Positions 27,871 to 35,731 are shown, numbered from the stretch's first letter. The stretch is 53,038 bases of DNA from Sphingomonadales bacterium Ga0077559 (GCA_001464315.1 LNFK01000010.1:1-53038); one strand, 5' to 3'. Numbers and translations: made by a program. The notes: generated by a model not told the origin, from the letters alone.

Positions 27871-27983
27871 ACATGATAAAATCCTGTTCGGGACCGGTGC
27901 ATCCCAGCGCGTTCCGGCAACAATGCAGCAATCGCCAAGCGGCTGCATTATAATTTCAACATCACCTCAAGATGGAGACGAAC

Positions 27984-28289
27984 ATGCGCAAACCCCGTGA
28001 TTTTGATGCCGAGCTGAAAGCACTGACCAACAAGGCAGCAATGCTCAAGGCCCGCAAGGTGCAGCAGCTTGGCGAGCTAGTCATTGCGACAAATGCCGAC
28101 AACGTCGATCCCGAGACACTGGCCGGTGCTTTGCTCGACCTTGCCGAAACCAAAGACTCAGCAAAGCGCGAGAAGTGGCGTGCGCGTGGTGCCGGGTTTT
28201 TTCGCGAAGGGTCACGTGGCACGAGCAATCGACATGACGTCAACGCTGCGGGCGATCAGGCAAAACAAGACGGCGGTTCTGCGAGTTGA
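27984..28289 (+). CDS. traC: Conjugal transfer protein TraC-like
   Basis: A 101-residue charged helical protein (start at 27984, preceded by GGAGA at good spacing). The RKPRDFDAELKALTNKAAML pattern, followed by VQQLGELVIATNAD and ETLAGALLDLAE, matches the small TraC/TraD-family accessory proteins of sphingomonad mobile elements. These are thought to assist the relaxosome at oriT. Its C-terminal ~35 residues are polar and probably disordered. The next small gene, traD, begins 38 bases after its stop. Confidence 0.78.
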   Translation: MRKPRDFDAELKALTNKAAMLKARKVQQLGELVIATNADNVDPETLAGALLDLAETKDSAKREKWRARGAGFFREGSRGTSNRHDVNAAGDQAKQDGGSAS

Positions 28290-28326
28290 AGCCGTTAAGT
28301 GCCGCACCGATAAACGAGACTGGGTC

Positions 28327-28563
28327 ATGCACCGCCGGGAACGCACACGCCATCTGATCGAGCTGGGTGGCCTCGTACAGAAGGCTGGACTGGTCGAGCT
28401 AACCGATGATGACAGGCAAGTGTTGCTCGGCGCGTTCCTTGCTATTGCGGCAAAGCTGCAAGGCGAAGATCGCGAACAGGCGCTGGGGATATGGAAGCGA
28501 AAAGGGAAACGAGCGTTCGAGGCAGAGCGCAATTCCGAAGCGAATTCCGGCTTGGCTCTTTAA
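28327..28563 (+). CDS. traD: Conjugal transfer protein TraD-like
   Basis: A 78-residue protein with the TraD family core RRERTRHLIELGGLVQKAGL and LLGAFLAIAAKL, a relaxosome accessory. The frame is open upstream (an ATG at 28234 would overlap traC), but the family normally begins just before RxERTRHLIELGG, so 28327 is preferred. Its stop overlaps the stop of the convergent Nmad2-like gene by four bases. Confidence 0.75.
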   Translation: MHRRERTRHLIELGGLVQKAGLVELTDDDRQVLLGAFLAIAAKLQGEDREQALGIWKRKGKRAFEAERNSEANSGLAL

Positions 28564-29132
28564 CAGCTACGCGGCTTTTTGGGAACGCCATCGCGCGGCG
28601 GATAATGAACACCGGACGGCGCAAGACTCTCCAACCAATTTTGAAGTGCAGCGGCATCGCCTTCCTGCACTCCGCTAACGCGGTGGCCTCTCCCACCCGC
28701 TGCAAGATGCATAAGCTGTTCAGAGATCATTTGCGGTTCTTTGCCAAAATACCATGTAGCGCGAGGATTAAAGATCAGAACGGGCGCGCTAGTATCCTTG
28801 CTGAATTCCTTAGGGCCGGGATGGTAGTCGGGGCGCAGACGCTCAAATCCGCCGTCCGCAAGCTCCCGATAAATAGCATCCGCCCGTCCACCACGCCGCT
28901 TAAAACTATGCCGCTGTTCATATTCACCCACTCCGATGCTCTCGGCGATTTGTCCTGCCCAAACCACAAGGCCACGCGGAGCTGGGCTTGGCCGGAATCC
29001 TACCACCCAATCGCCGGGTTTCGCACTGGCACGGATTTGTGGTTTGCACGTTGCCAGCGATACCAGCCCGTTGTCGATGCAGGGCGCCATTCCGCTGTCG
29101 TGCTGCAATATGTATCGCAATATTCTGGTCAT
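28560..29132 (-). CDS. Nmad2-type nucleotide-modification-associated protein
   Basis: A 190-residue protein beginning MTRILRYILQHDSGMAPC, then LVSLATCKPQIRASAKPGDW and VVGFRPSPAPRGLVVWAGQI. This is the pattern of Nmad2 (nucleotide modification associated domain 2), which was predicted from gene neighbourhoods to act on modified DNA bases; its chemistry is unknown. The ATG at 29132 overlaps the stop of the upstream Nmad3-like gene (ATGA), so the longer frame to 29189 is rejected. The fixed pairing with Nmad3 suggests one complex or consecutive steps. No catalytic residues are established. Confidence 0.75.
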   Translation of the reverse strand: MTRILRYILQHDSGMAPCIDNGLVSLATCKPQIRASAKPGDWVVGFRPSPAPRGLVVWAGQIAESIGVGEYEQRHSFKRRGGRADAIYRELADGGFERLRPDYHPGPKEFSKDTSAPVLIFNPRATWYFGKEPQMISEQLMHLAAGGRGHRVSGVQEGDAAALQNWLESLAPSGVHYPPRDGVPKKPRSC

Positions 29133-29845
29133 GATCGGATTATCCGGATTGTCTGGTTCAGCCACTCGATGGCTGACGGAATCTCGCAAATGTCAGCGAC
29201 AAATTCCTGACCTCTTGCAACGATTTCAAGTCTGTCATCTCCCAACCAGCGCTCGGGCTTGCCGTGAAAGGAAAGGCCGACCTGCTTGAGCCAGTCAGGC
29301 ACGATCCAATGCCGCAGAGGTCCACTTGCTTGCGTCAAGCGCAACTGATCATGATCCCGGCTCGCCACTTCGCCAGCACCCTTGTAAATGGTGTTGTTGT
29401 CGTTCCATTCTCCAAGCGTATGCGGATGTGGGCGCGGCAATGAGCCAAGGTCGCCATCGGCAGGCGAAATCATTTCGTCAATTTGAAGATAACCGAAAAT
29501 GCGGTGGTGACGTTGACCTGTGCGCTCATCGGTGAACAGACCAAAAAACAGAAAAACGTCACCAATGCCGACGCCTTGGTTTCGCAGGTGCGATTGGGCT
29601 GCACCGGACTGACCGAATAGGCATTGGTCACCTATAAACATTGGGTCTTCGTGGCAAAGATGATCCCGCGCAATCTTCCCCCGCGTCACTTGCTCGACGA
29701 TTTCGCCTAATCCGAGATGGTCGTAAGTAGTAACCGAACGGCGACGAGTGGGAATAGGAAGACTGACCGGCCTCCCGCCGATTATCGGCGAAGCAGTTCC
29801 ACCAGAACCAGTGTCGAACCCTTTACGACTGAATATTATTCGCAC
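29129..29845 (-). CDS. Nmad3-type nucleotide-modification-associated protein
   Basis: A 238-residue protein starting with a GTG codon, then RIIFSRKGFDTGSGGTASP and GGRPVSLPIPT. Further on come GDVFLFFGLF, RIFGYLQIDE and WIVPDWL. This matches the Nmad3 family (nucleotide modification associated domain 3), a predicted partner of DNA-modification systems. The GTG at 29845 is preferred because GGAGGA lies just upstream and the family normally starts at RIIFSRKGFD; the frame is open to 29866. It is translationally coupled to the Nmad2-like gene. Molecular function is not known. Confidence 0.78.
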   Translation of the reverse strand: MRIIFSRKGFDTGSGGTASPIIGGRPVSLPIPTRRRSVTTYDHLGLGEIVEQVTRGKIARDHLCHEDPMFIGDQCLFGQSGAAQSHLRNQGVGIGDVFLFFGLFTDERTGQRHHRIFGYLQIDEMISPADGDLGSLPRPHPHTLGEWNDNNTIYKGAGEVASRDHDQLRLTQASGPLRHWIVPDWLKQVGLSFHGKPERWLGDDRLEIVARGQEFVADICEIPSAIEWLNQTIRIIRS

Positions 29846-30115
29846 CGTTTCCTCCGCGTCCGTCACCTTACGCCATGTATAACAACAGATACCATCTGGC
29901 CAGTTAAGGGAGCCGTATTTCCTAAAGCCGCACCATGATGTTCGTCCAGTTTGATCAATACAAAGTTTGCTAAGTCAGGCTTGCCGTTTTTCACTTTCAA
30001 TAGGCCTTGGCGTTCGCTGCTTTTCGAACCGACAATGCGATTTCCTGTCCATTGCAATCAAAGTTCATCGCGAGGACCGCGAAGAGGCGGCGACCGATGG
30101 CCGCCGCCCGCTGAA

Positions 30116-30451
30116 TCAGCCGCGCTCTTCGTCGGTCGGCTTGCCGTTCGCCTTGGCGAGAATGGCTAAACCATCGGCGAGCAAGTCCACCGTGTAACGG
30201 GTCTGACCATCGGCTTCGTAGTTCGACTGCCGCACGCGACCTGTCACGCGGACAAGATCGCCGGTATCGGCCTTCGCGAGGCGGTCGCGGATTTTGCCGA
30301 AAAGCGTGACGCGGTTCCAATGAGTGTCGGTCTTCCATTCGTCGCCGTCGCGGCGGTTGTAATTGGCGGCAACCGAAACGTGGGTGACATCCTTGGCCCG
30401 GTCGATTTTGCCGATCCGTCCGATGATATGAAATTCGGCGATGTTCTGCAT
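30116..30451 (-). CDS. ssb: Single-stranded DNA-binding protein, mobile-element type
   Basis: A 111-residue OB-fold protein: FHIIGRIGKIDRAKDVTHVSVAAN, THWNRVTLFGKI, DLVRVTGRVRQSNYE and YTVDLLADGLAIL. It lacks the acidic C-terminal tail (DDDIPF) that chromosomal SSB uses to recruit partners, as do many plasmid-borne SSBs. The ATG at 30451 has AGGAGA at correct spacing; the upstream frame extension is unsupported. It probably protects transferred single strands during conjugation. A 249-bp stretch downstream, up to the Nmad3 start, shows no gene. Confidence 0.88.
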   Translation of the reverse strand: MQNIAEFHIIGRIGKIDRAKDVTHVSVAANYNRRDGDEWKTDTHWNRVTLFGKIRDRLAKADTGDLVRVTGRVRQSNYEADGQTRYTVDLLADGLAILAKANGKPTDEERG

Positions 30452-30774
30452 GTGAGTTCTCCTGATTGCGTCAGGCGAAATGTCCTGACGGACATCGAAG
30501 GGCCGCGCGCTGCCCGCGCGCAAGCCAAAAGACGGAGGCTCCATTCATGGAAACCGTAGGCGCAAAGCGCCGGTTTTTTGCTTGCGCGCACAAGGGCGGT
30601 GCTGAGCGGCCAAACGTCCGTCGATCAAGGACATGCCGTTCGCAGTCAGTCGAGCAAGCCATCGACATCGGCTTTTCCCCATACGACTTTTGCAACTCGA
30701 CCGGACTGGGCTACCCTAGCATCTCACATCCTGACGCTGATTGACATTGTAGGCATATTTGACTACATCGACTC
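30452..30774. other. Intergenic stretch with hairpins between ssb and the toxin-antitoxin pair
   Basis: No gene was found in 323 bp. It holds a GTCAGG/CCTGAC hairpin near 30474-30493, a GCGCGC-rich inverted repeat near 30507-30525, and a terminator-like hairpin at 30552-30581 (GGCGC-AAA-GCGCC followed by GGTTTTTT on the plus strand). The terminator-like element has no obvious plus-strand gene to end; on the minus strand it would lie in the ssb leader. The toxin promoter is at the right end. Confidence 0.4.
30741..30769 (+). promoter_or_regulatory. Likely promoter and operator of the toxin-antitoxin pair
   Basis: A perfect -35 hexamer TTGACA (30741-30746) is followed after 17 bases by TACATC as a weak -10. 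An inverted repeat TGTAG-N10-CTACA (30748-30767) overlaps this stretch and would suit autorepression by the encoded antitoxin. The toxin ATG at 30775 is so close that the transcript may have almost no leader. Inferred from pattern and position. Confidence 0.4.
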
Positions 30775-31128
30775 ATGTCTCGCGCCACGCTACGCAATAT
30801 TTCTTGGATCAAGGCGGCGCGAAAGGACTTCGAGGCGTTTCCGGCGCGCGCAATCGACCGGGCGCTCGATGTACTGACCATCGTGGCAGATGGCGGGACA
30901 CCGGACGTTGCCAAACCGCTCGCAGGCTTGGGCGCTGGCGTCTGGGAACTTGCGATCAAGGAGCGCGGCGATGCGTATCGCGTCGTTTATGCGCTCCAGT
31001 TGGAAGACGATATCTGGGTGGTTCATGCTTTCCAGAAGAAATCGACCAAAGGAATTTCAACGCCGCGTCACGAAATCGACCTCGTGCGCGAGCGTATCAA
31101 ACGGTTGAAGGAGATGCTCGATGGCTGA
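30775..31128 (+). CDS. RelE/HigB-superfamily toxin (Gp49/DUF891-like)
   Basis: A 117-residue toxin of the phage Gp49-like group: RNISWIKAARKDFEAFP, LGAGVWELAIKERGDAYRVVYAL and WVVHAFQKKSTKGISTP. Relatives cleave mRNA in or near the ribosome. The residues KERGDAYRVVY and FQKK fit the basic RelE-type active face. Its last eight bases overlap the antitoxin gene, giving the toxin-first order typical of HigBA-like pairs. Likely stabilises the mobile element or acts in phage defence. Confidence 0.85.
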   Translation: MSRATLRNISWIKAARKDFEAFPARAIDRALDVLTIVADGGTPDVAKPLAGLGAGVWELAIKERGDAYRVVYALQLEDDIWVVHAFQKKSTKGISTPRHEIDLVRERIKRLKEMLDG

Positions 31129-31465
31129 CGAAAAGGACGATCTCGAACTGGTGCGCGGTTCCGGCAATGTCTTTGCCGATTTCGGCGCGCCCGACGCCAG
31201 CCTGCGGCAGTTTCGCGCCGTTCTCGCTGCCGAAATCGTCAAGACGCTGGATACCGAGCGGCTGACGGTGCGCGACGCCGAGGCGCGCACGGGCTTTGCG
31301 GCGGCGGACTTCTCCCGCATCCGCCAGGTCAAACTCGACCGCTTCACCATCGACCGGCTGATGCGCATACTTGACCGGCTAAATCAGGATGTGCGGGTCA
31401 AAATTTCTGTCGCGCCGCGTAGGCTGCGAACTGGTCGTACGGTTACATCAACTCTGGCTGGGTAA
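31121..31465 (+). CDS. XRE-type antitoxin of the HigA-like group
   Basis: A 114-residue DNA-binding protein with the helix-turn-helix found in antitoxins of Gp49-like toxins: LAAEIVKTLDTERLTVRDAEARTGFAAADFSRIRQ and RFTIDRLMRILDRLNQDVRVKIS. It should neutralise the toxin encoded just upstream and repress the shared promoter. The start overlaps the toxin gene by eight bases. Confidence 0.87.
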   Translation: MADEKDDLELVRGSGNVFADFGAPDASLRQFRAVLAAEIVKTLDTERLTVRDAEARTGFAAADFSRIRQVKLDRFTIDRLMRILDRLNQDVRVKISVAPRRLRTGRTVTSTLAG

Positions 31466-31473
31466 GCTACGAT

Positions 31474-32664
31474 ATGGGGCTGGTTAAGTCTTGGATGATC
31501 GAGATGGAGGAGCGCGGCTATGCTGAATCCGACGACCATATCTGCAAAGACTGCGTCGATGATGATGCCTTGGCGGATTGGATCACGAGAAACGCTATTG
31601 AGCCGGAGTGCAGCTTTTGTGGAGCAGAAGCTGACGGTGCAATTGCGGCAAGTTTTGAAGAGTTCACGGCGGTCATACTGACGGGCCTCGGATTCGATTG
31701 GAATGAACCGACCCACGAAGGAATAACGTATATTTCGGCAGAGGGTGGCTGGCAGGCCTCGCTTTCGACGACACATGAAGTGCTCTGGGATGCTGGATTT
31801 ACCGAAAATGAAGATGTTATCGAAGCACTGGTCGATATGATCGACTGCGAGGCTTGGGTCGAGCGTGAGTTCTATCGCGGGACGGACAGTCAGCGGCTCA
31901 CTTGGGGATGGGACAGTTTCAAAGCATTTACGAAGAACCACACACGCTTTTTCTTCCTACAAAGCCAAGAAGAAGACAGCTACGGTGAGGTCACCCCTGC
32001 CGAAATGCTGGGGTCGATTTCGGAAATGATCTTGTCGAAGTTGGCAGACCAAGGACTGCTCAGGATTATCAACCAAGAAACTGACCTTATTCGCATTCGG
32101 GTTGCTGACGAACATAAAAAACTGGCTTCAGAAATCGGGACTCCAAATCCCGAATTCGCTCTCCAATCAAATCGCATGAGTCCGGCGGGCATCCCGATGT
32201 TTTACGGTGCGTTTGACTTTCAGACCGCTCATGCTGAGACGTTCGATCCTGAGGCTCACGAAGGTAAATCATTGTCAGTCGGGACGTTCAGGTCGTTGCG
32301 CGATCTAACAGTGTTGGATTTGGCTAATCTACCGTCAATCCCGAGCGTGTTTGATCAAGAGCGGCACAGAACCATCCATTCGCTGCGTTTCCTGCACCAA
32401 TTTGCAAGAGACATTTCGCAGCCTATCGCCCGAGATGGGCATGAGCATATCGATTATGTCCCGACGCAGATCGTAACGGAGTATTTTCGACGGGTCTTTC
32501 GTCTCAAAGATGGAAACCCAATCGACGGCATCCTCTATCGCAGCGCAAAAAATGCGGATGGGCAAGCCTTCGTGCTATTTTGTGAAAATCACCAATGCGT
32601 CAGCCTAGACGATCAGCCCGTGCGTGACGAAATGGTCCGGCTGATAGCCGTAGCCCACATCTAA
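31474..32664 (+). CDS. HEPN/RES-type protein, likely NAD-targeting toxin
   Basis: A 396-residue protein. The N-terminal part has two CxxC pairs (ICKDC near 23-27 and CSFC near 46-50) like the HEPN/RES N-terminal domain. The C-terminal part has RES features: NRMSPAGIPMFYGAFD, then LVSVGTF-like SLSVGTF and IDGILYRSAKNADG. RES toxins degrade NAD+, with the conserved Arg-Glu-Ser set giving the name. The usual small Xre-like antitoxin is not next to it; the pair just upstream has its own toxin. It starts eight bases after that antitoxin gene, so it may share the promoter. The neighbouring minus-strand gene converges on it. Confidence 0.75.
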   Translation: MGLVKSWMIEMEERGYAESDDHICKDCVDDDALADWITRNAIEPECSFCGAEADGAIAASFEEFTAVILTGLGFDWNEPTHEGITYISAEGGWQASLSTTHEVLWDAGFTENEDVIEALVDMIDCEAWVEREFYRGTDSQRLTWGWDSFKAFTKNHTRFFFLQSQEEDSYGEVTPAEMLGSISEMILSKLADQGLLRIINQETDLIRIRVADEHKKLASEIGTPNPEFALQSNRMSPAGIPMFYGAFDFQTAHAETFDPEAHEGKSLSVGTFRSLRDLTVLDLANLPSIPSVFDQERHRTIHSLRFLHQFARDISQPIARDGHEHIDYVPTQIVTEYFRRVFRLKDGNPIDGILYRSAKNADGQAFVLFCENHQCVSLDDQPVRDEMVRLIAVAHI

Positions 32665-32674
32665 CGAATCGCTT

Positions 32675-32869
32675 TCAAAACATCTCCAGCTGGTCGCGCA
32701 TCGGGTCCCAAAACCCGATATCGAGCGGGCGTTGCGCCCACCTGGACTGCAACGGCTGATTGGCAAGCCAGCCAAGCCGTTCTCCCATGCTGACGGGCGC
32801 GACACCCGCCATCATGATCTGGTCAGGGTCGGCTGGTATAATCTGGGGCAAGGATTTGCGCTTGGCCAT
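32675..32869 (-). CDS. Small conserved-looking protein downstream of the DUF3768 gene
   Basis: A 64-residue basic protein (KRKSLPQIIPADPDQIMMAG, then GERLGWLANQPLQSRWAQR). I recognise the style from small genes next to DUF3768 on sphingomonad plasmids but have no function for it. The ATG at 32869 is preferred over 32878. It follows the DUF3768 gene by 13 bases on the same strand and converges on the HEPN/RES gene. Confidence 0.55.
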   Translation of the reverse strand: MAKRKSLPQIIPADPDQIMMAGVAPVSMGERLGWLANQPLQSRWAQRPLDIGFWDPMRDQLEMF

Positions 32870-32882
32870 CGTCTGCACCCGC

Positions 32883-33284
32883 TCAATATTCGTCGGACAG
32901 CATGATGGTCAAAACGCGCCGCGTGATCGCAGGGTTTGCCGCATCGTCACTGCCAAACTGCAAGTCGCGGTCGTAATAATCCAGCTTCCAAAACACCCGT
33001 TCGCGCTCGTCCTCACGCAATCGTGGGCGCTCAGTCGTCCACTGGACATCGCCAAGCTGGTAGATGCACCCGAAATCGCGTTCGCCGTGCGGGTCGTTAT
33101 CCTCGGTAAAGGCGTCGAAGGTCTCGATAAGTTCGCAGACACAAGACTGGTCGGCATCGGGCAGCGACCTGAACCCCACGGTAGCAACGACCGTGCAAGC
33201 AACGCCCATCGCTCTCCGCGCATAGTCGTTCAAACGCGCAATCCTCGCCGTGCGTTCGCGCGCATTTGCTAGCGCGGCGCTCAC
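32883..33284 (-). CDS. DUF3768 domain protein
   Basis: A 133-residue protein with a GTG start. The core FDAFTEDNDPHGERDFGCIYQLGD, RVFWKLDYYDRDLQFGSDDAA and RRVLTIMLSDEY is that of DUF3768, a small family frequent on alphaproteobacterial plasmids and conjugative islands; function unknown. Its GTG overlaps the stop of the upstream 62-residue gene (GTGA), so the two are coupled. Confidence 0.8.
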   Translation of the reverse strand: MSAALANARERTARIARLNDYARRAMGVACTVVATVGFRSLPDADQSCVCELIETFDAFTEDNDPHGERDFGCIYQLGDVQWTTERPRLREDERERVFWKLDYYDRDLQFGSDDAANPAITRRVLTIMLSDEY

Positions 33285-33469
33285 AGCACTTGTCCCTTAC
33301 GCGTTTCGCAAATGAGGACCAACGCCCCGAAATCCTCACGCTCACCAAGCTGCTCGGCAATCTTGCGAACACAGGCAATTGGCAAGCCATTGTCATTGGC
33401 TAACACACGCAAATAGTCGTCGCGGGTCTCAGCACCGCACTCACGATACATCAACTGCAAATCATACAT
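33281..33469 (-). CDS. Small acidic protein upstream of DUF3768
   Basis: A 62-residue protein (MYDLQLMYRECGAETRDDYL, then NGLPIACVRKIAEQLGERED). A strong AGGAGGCAGG ribosome-binding site sits just upstream of 33469, which fixes this start against a much longer open frame. Coupled to the DUF3768 gene by a four-base overlap. Family not recognised. Confidence 0.65.
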   Translation of the reverse strand: MYDLQLMYRECGAETRDDYLRVLANDNGLPIACVRKIAEQLGEREDFGALVLICETRKGQVL

Positions 33470-34016
33470 TTCCTGCCTCCTCTTGGACTGAAAGCCGCAC
33501 CGCCTGCGGCATGCGGCTCTGCCTTCCGGCGAGGATGGGAGGGGGAGGGAAAGCTGAATCGTTACCCTTGGCGCGGGCCAGCGGGCGAAGCCCGCCACAC
33601 GGGGGTGGCTATTCTGCTTTGGGAACGAGAGGGCAAAGCCCTTGGCGTTCCCACACAATCAAAGGAACGGAGGCGGTTAGCCTCCCCTAGCCGCCACGCG
33701 GCAGAACAACGACACCCTTGCACAAAACGATGCCAGCCGAACGCCCTGCGCCCGGACCTGTGGGCCAGCGGGCGTCCGGCCAGGAGAGTGGCAAGAGTGC
33801 CAGCGGGTCAGCCAAAAAACGCCGCACCCTCAGGAGTGCGAAGCGCGGGAAAGAGTGCTACCTTAGAAAATCCCGCTCATTTTCAGCGGGCCGTAGGAAC
33901 GCTATTGCGCCAGCGATCGTCACCGACAGGGCGAGACACCGAAGGCGGCTCGGTGAAGCGAATCCGCGCAGACGTGATCGCGGAATAGAGCGCGGTGCGG
34001 GCTTGCCCGCAGGCGT
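33470..34016. other. 547-bp noncoding stretch with a series of strong hairpins
   Basis: No convincing gene was found. Several near-perfect hairpins follow one another: GCCGCA/TGCGGC (33494-33510), GCGGGC-GAA-GCCCGC (33581-33595), a nested stem GGGAACG/CGTTCCC enclosing AGGGC-AAA-GCCCT (33621-33652), and GGAGGC-GGTTA-GCCTCC (33669-33685). They lie in the leader of the minus-strand DUF3768 operon. A role in long 5' leader control, protein binding or as a replication/transfer structure is possible but unproven. Further right the stretch is GC-rich without clear symmetry. Confidence 0.45.
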
Positions 34017-35066
34017 TCAAACAGCTCTAAGCTTTGGAGTTTGGCGTTCTGGCTGAGCAGTGTCGCCTACAAGGCCAAACAATAGGTTCTCTAGCTCTTC
34101 ATCAGGAAGCAACAATTGCTGTGCGATATGGCTCCGAGATTGCCCATCTTTCCAAAGGTCTGTGAGGATCATCTGCCAAACTGTTGATCTTTCTGGCGGA
34201 ATCCCATCCGGCTCCGATGTACGGTATTGACGATTGATCTGAATATACTGCCATTCAGTCATTAGGCCTAGTTTATTCAAGCGGTAAGCTAAAGCGACGG
34301 CTGCGACACCCCATCGCTTTTTGGCCTGAATAATCTGATCGACACTTGACACATATGGAATGACCGACATCAAGTCGGCTTGCGGCATAAGGAATGCGGA
34401 AGCAAAATTGTTTGCTTCAGTTTCGGCTTTCCGGCCTTGCGGACCGCCGTGCCGGTGAAGCACCAGATGTGCGAGTTCATGGGCGGCGTCGAAGCGGCTT
34501 CGTTCACTCGATTTATATGTATTTAGAAATATATATGGCTCATTGTTCCGCCAACATGAGAAGGCGTCAACATTCTTGGTATCTTCCGCTAGAGAGAAGA
34601 CACGAGCACCCTTAGACTCAAGCAGTTTGATCATGTTTCCAATTGGCTTCTCGCCAATTGCCCAATGCTGACGCAACATCCTCGCGGCTGCCACCGGATT
34701 ACGTTCATGGCCCAGATCAAGGATGTCAGTCTCGGGAAGCGTAAAACGCTCGCTTACCCAGTCCATAACCTCAAACGCCAATGATCCTGCCGCCAAGGCA
34801 GCATCTCGCTCACGCGCAGTCATACCGGTAAGGCTTCGAAAGCTGGCGGCACTCGGGTCTATAGGGTCAAAATCGTCCTGCTCAAAAAAAGCGCGCGCAT
34901 AACCGAGCGCCGAAACAAGCGCCTCAATCGTGCTTTCATCGGGAACTTGCTGTCGGTTCACAATTCTGGAAAGCGTCACAGGCGCAATTCCAGCTCTTTC
35001 CGCGAGAATCCTCGCAGTAAACCGGCGACGCTTCCGCGCCAGTTCTAGTCTCTCAATATTGAACAT
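34017..35066 (-). CDS. XRE regulator fused to an ImmA/IrrE metallopeptidase
   Basis: A 349-residue protein: an N-terminal XRE helix-turn-helix (about 5-62: LELARKRRRFTARILAERAG and VTLSRIVNRQQVPDE) and a central ImmA/IrrE zinc peptidase with HELAHLVLHRH (HExxH) near 191-201. ImmA/IrrE enzymes cleave repressors to switch on mobile or stress genes, and XRE fusions often act as regulators or antitoxin-like components of defence loci. It starts two bases after the stop of the unknown upstream gene, so both are one operon. The C-terminal ~100 residues are unassigned. Confidence 0.85.
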   Translation of the reverse strand: MFNIERLELARKRRRFTARILAERAGIAPVTLSRIVNRQQVPDESTIEALVSALGYARAFFEQDDFDPIDPSAASFRSLTGMTARERDAALAAGSLAFEVMDWVSERFTLPETDILDLGHERNPVAAARMLRQHWAIGEKPIGNMIKLLESKGARVFSLAEDTKNVDAFSCWRNNEPYIFLNTYKSSERSRFDAAHELAHLVLHRHGGPQGRKAETEANNFASAFLMPQADLMSVIPYVSSVDQIIQAKKRWGVAAVALAYRLNKLGLMTEWQYIQINRQYRTSEPDGIPPERSTVWQMILTDLWKDGQSRSHIAQQLLLPDEELENLLFGLVGDTAQPERQTPKLRAV

Positions 35067-35068
35067 GA

Positions 35069-35719
35069 CTATTGCTTGCGAACGACAACCGGCTCAAAAT
35101 CAACCGCATCGGAATCATCTCCGGTGCGCAGACGAATGTTCTCCCATTCGCCCTTCTTCACAATGAAAATGCGCTCAATGAAGTCTTTGAAATTTCCGCT
35201 ACTTACGCCCGACGGAAGCGACAATTCTGCACGAACATCATCGCCGACAACCGACACGCAGAAAAACCACATGCCGGTGTTAATCGGCCCGGTCGCAGCG
35301 GAACGAGGTGAAGCAGGCTCGATTTCCTCGGGTTTGAACAGCGAAAGTTGTGCCTCGTCAATGGCGCGTTCAGCGCCTGCACCTTTACCCGAAATCGCCA
35401 TCGGCGATTGATCCGAAGCAGCCAAATCGACGCTCTGGTAGGTGATGGTAAGGTCACGCTCGGGATGCCGGACAAGTTCGATGTTGTCTTTGCGGCAAAG
35501 ACTCCAGCCGCGAGTGCGAAAAAGGGCACGAACATTCCTCGTGCCGTGGATATAGGCGAATTGACCAGCAGCAGAAATGGGGTCATTGTCAACAGCGTCG
35601 GCCCGCGCGCCGACGACCTCTTTGACGATTTGGATGAGCTGATCGCGCGTCACGCCAAAGGTTTCGCTCAGGCGAGCGTCAACCGTCCACTCTTCATTGT
35701 AAATACGCGCCAAACCCAT
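35069..35719 (-). CDS. Unknown protein paired with the XRE-ImmA/IrrE gene
   Basis: A 216-residue protein from the ATG at 35719, which has GAGGGG at good spacing (the open frame runs to 35752). Visible features: GLARIYNEEWTVDARLSETF, VTRDQLIQIVKEVVGARADA, then GPINTGMWFFCVSVVGDD and DFIERIFIVKKGEWENIRLR. No family was recognised. It lies 92 bp downstream of the MmeI-like restriction gene, behind a large palindrome, and directly upstream of the XRE-ImmA/IrrE gene. It may be an effector or substrate of that peptidase. Confidence 0.6.
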   Translation of the reverse strand: MGLARIYNEEWTVDARLSETFGVTRDQLIQIVKEVVGARADAVDNDPISAAGQFAYIHGTRNVRALFRTRGWSLCRKDNIELVRHPERDLTITYQSVDLAASDQSPMAISGKGAGAERAIDEAQLSLFKPEEIEPASPRSAATGPINTGMWFFCVSVVGDDVRAELSLPSGVSSGNFKDFIERIFIVKKGEWENIRLRTGDDSDAVDFEPVVVRKQ

Positions 35720-35731
35720 GCGAACACCCCT

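Noticed and set aside
33470-34016. CRISPR array in the hairpin-rich noncoding stretch
   Set aside because: Hairpins differ in sequence, are unevenly spaced and have no repeated unit with unique spacers.
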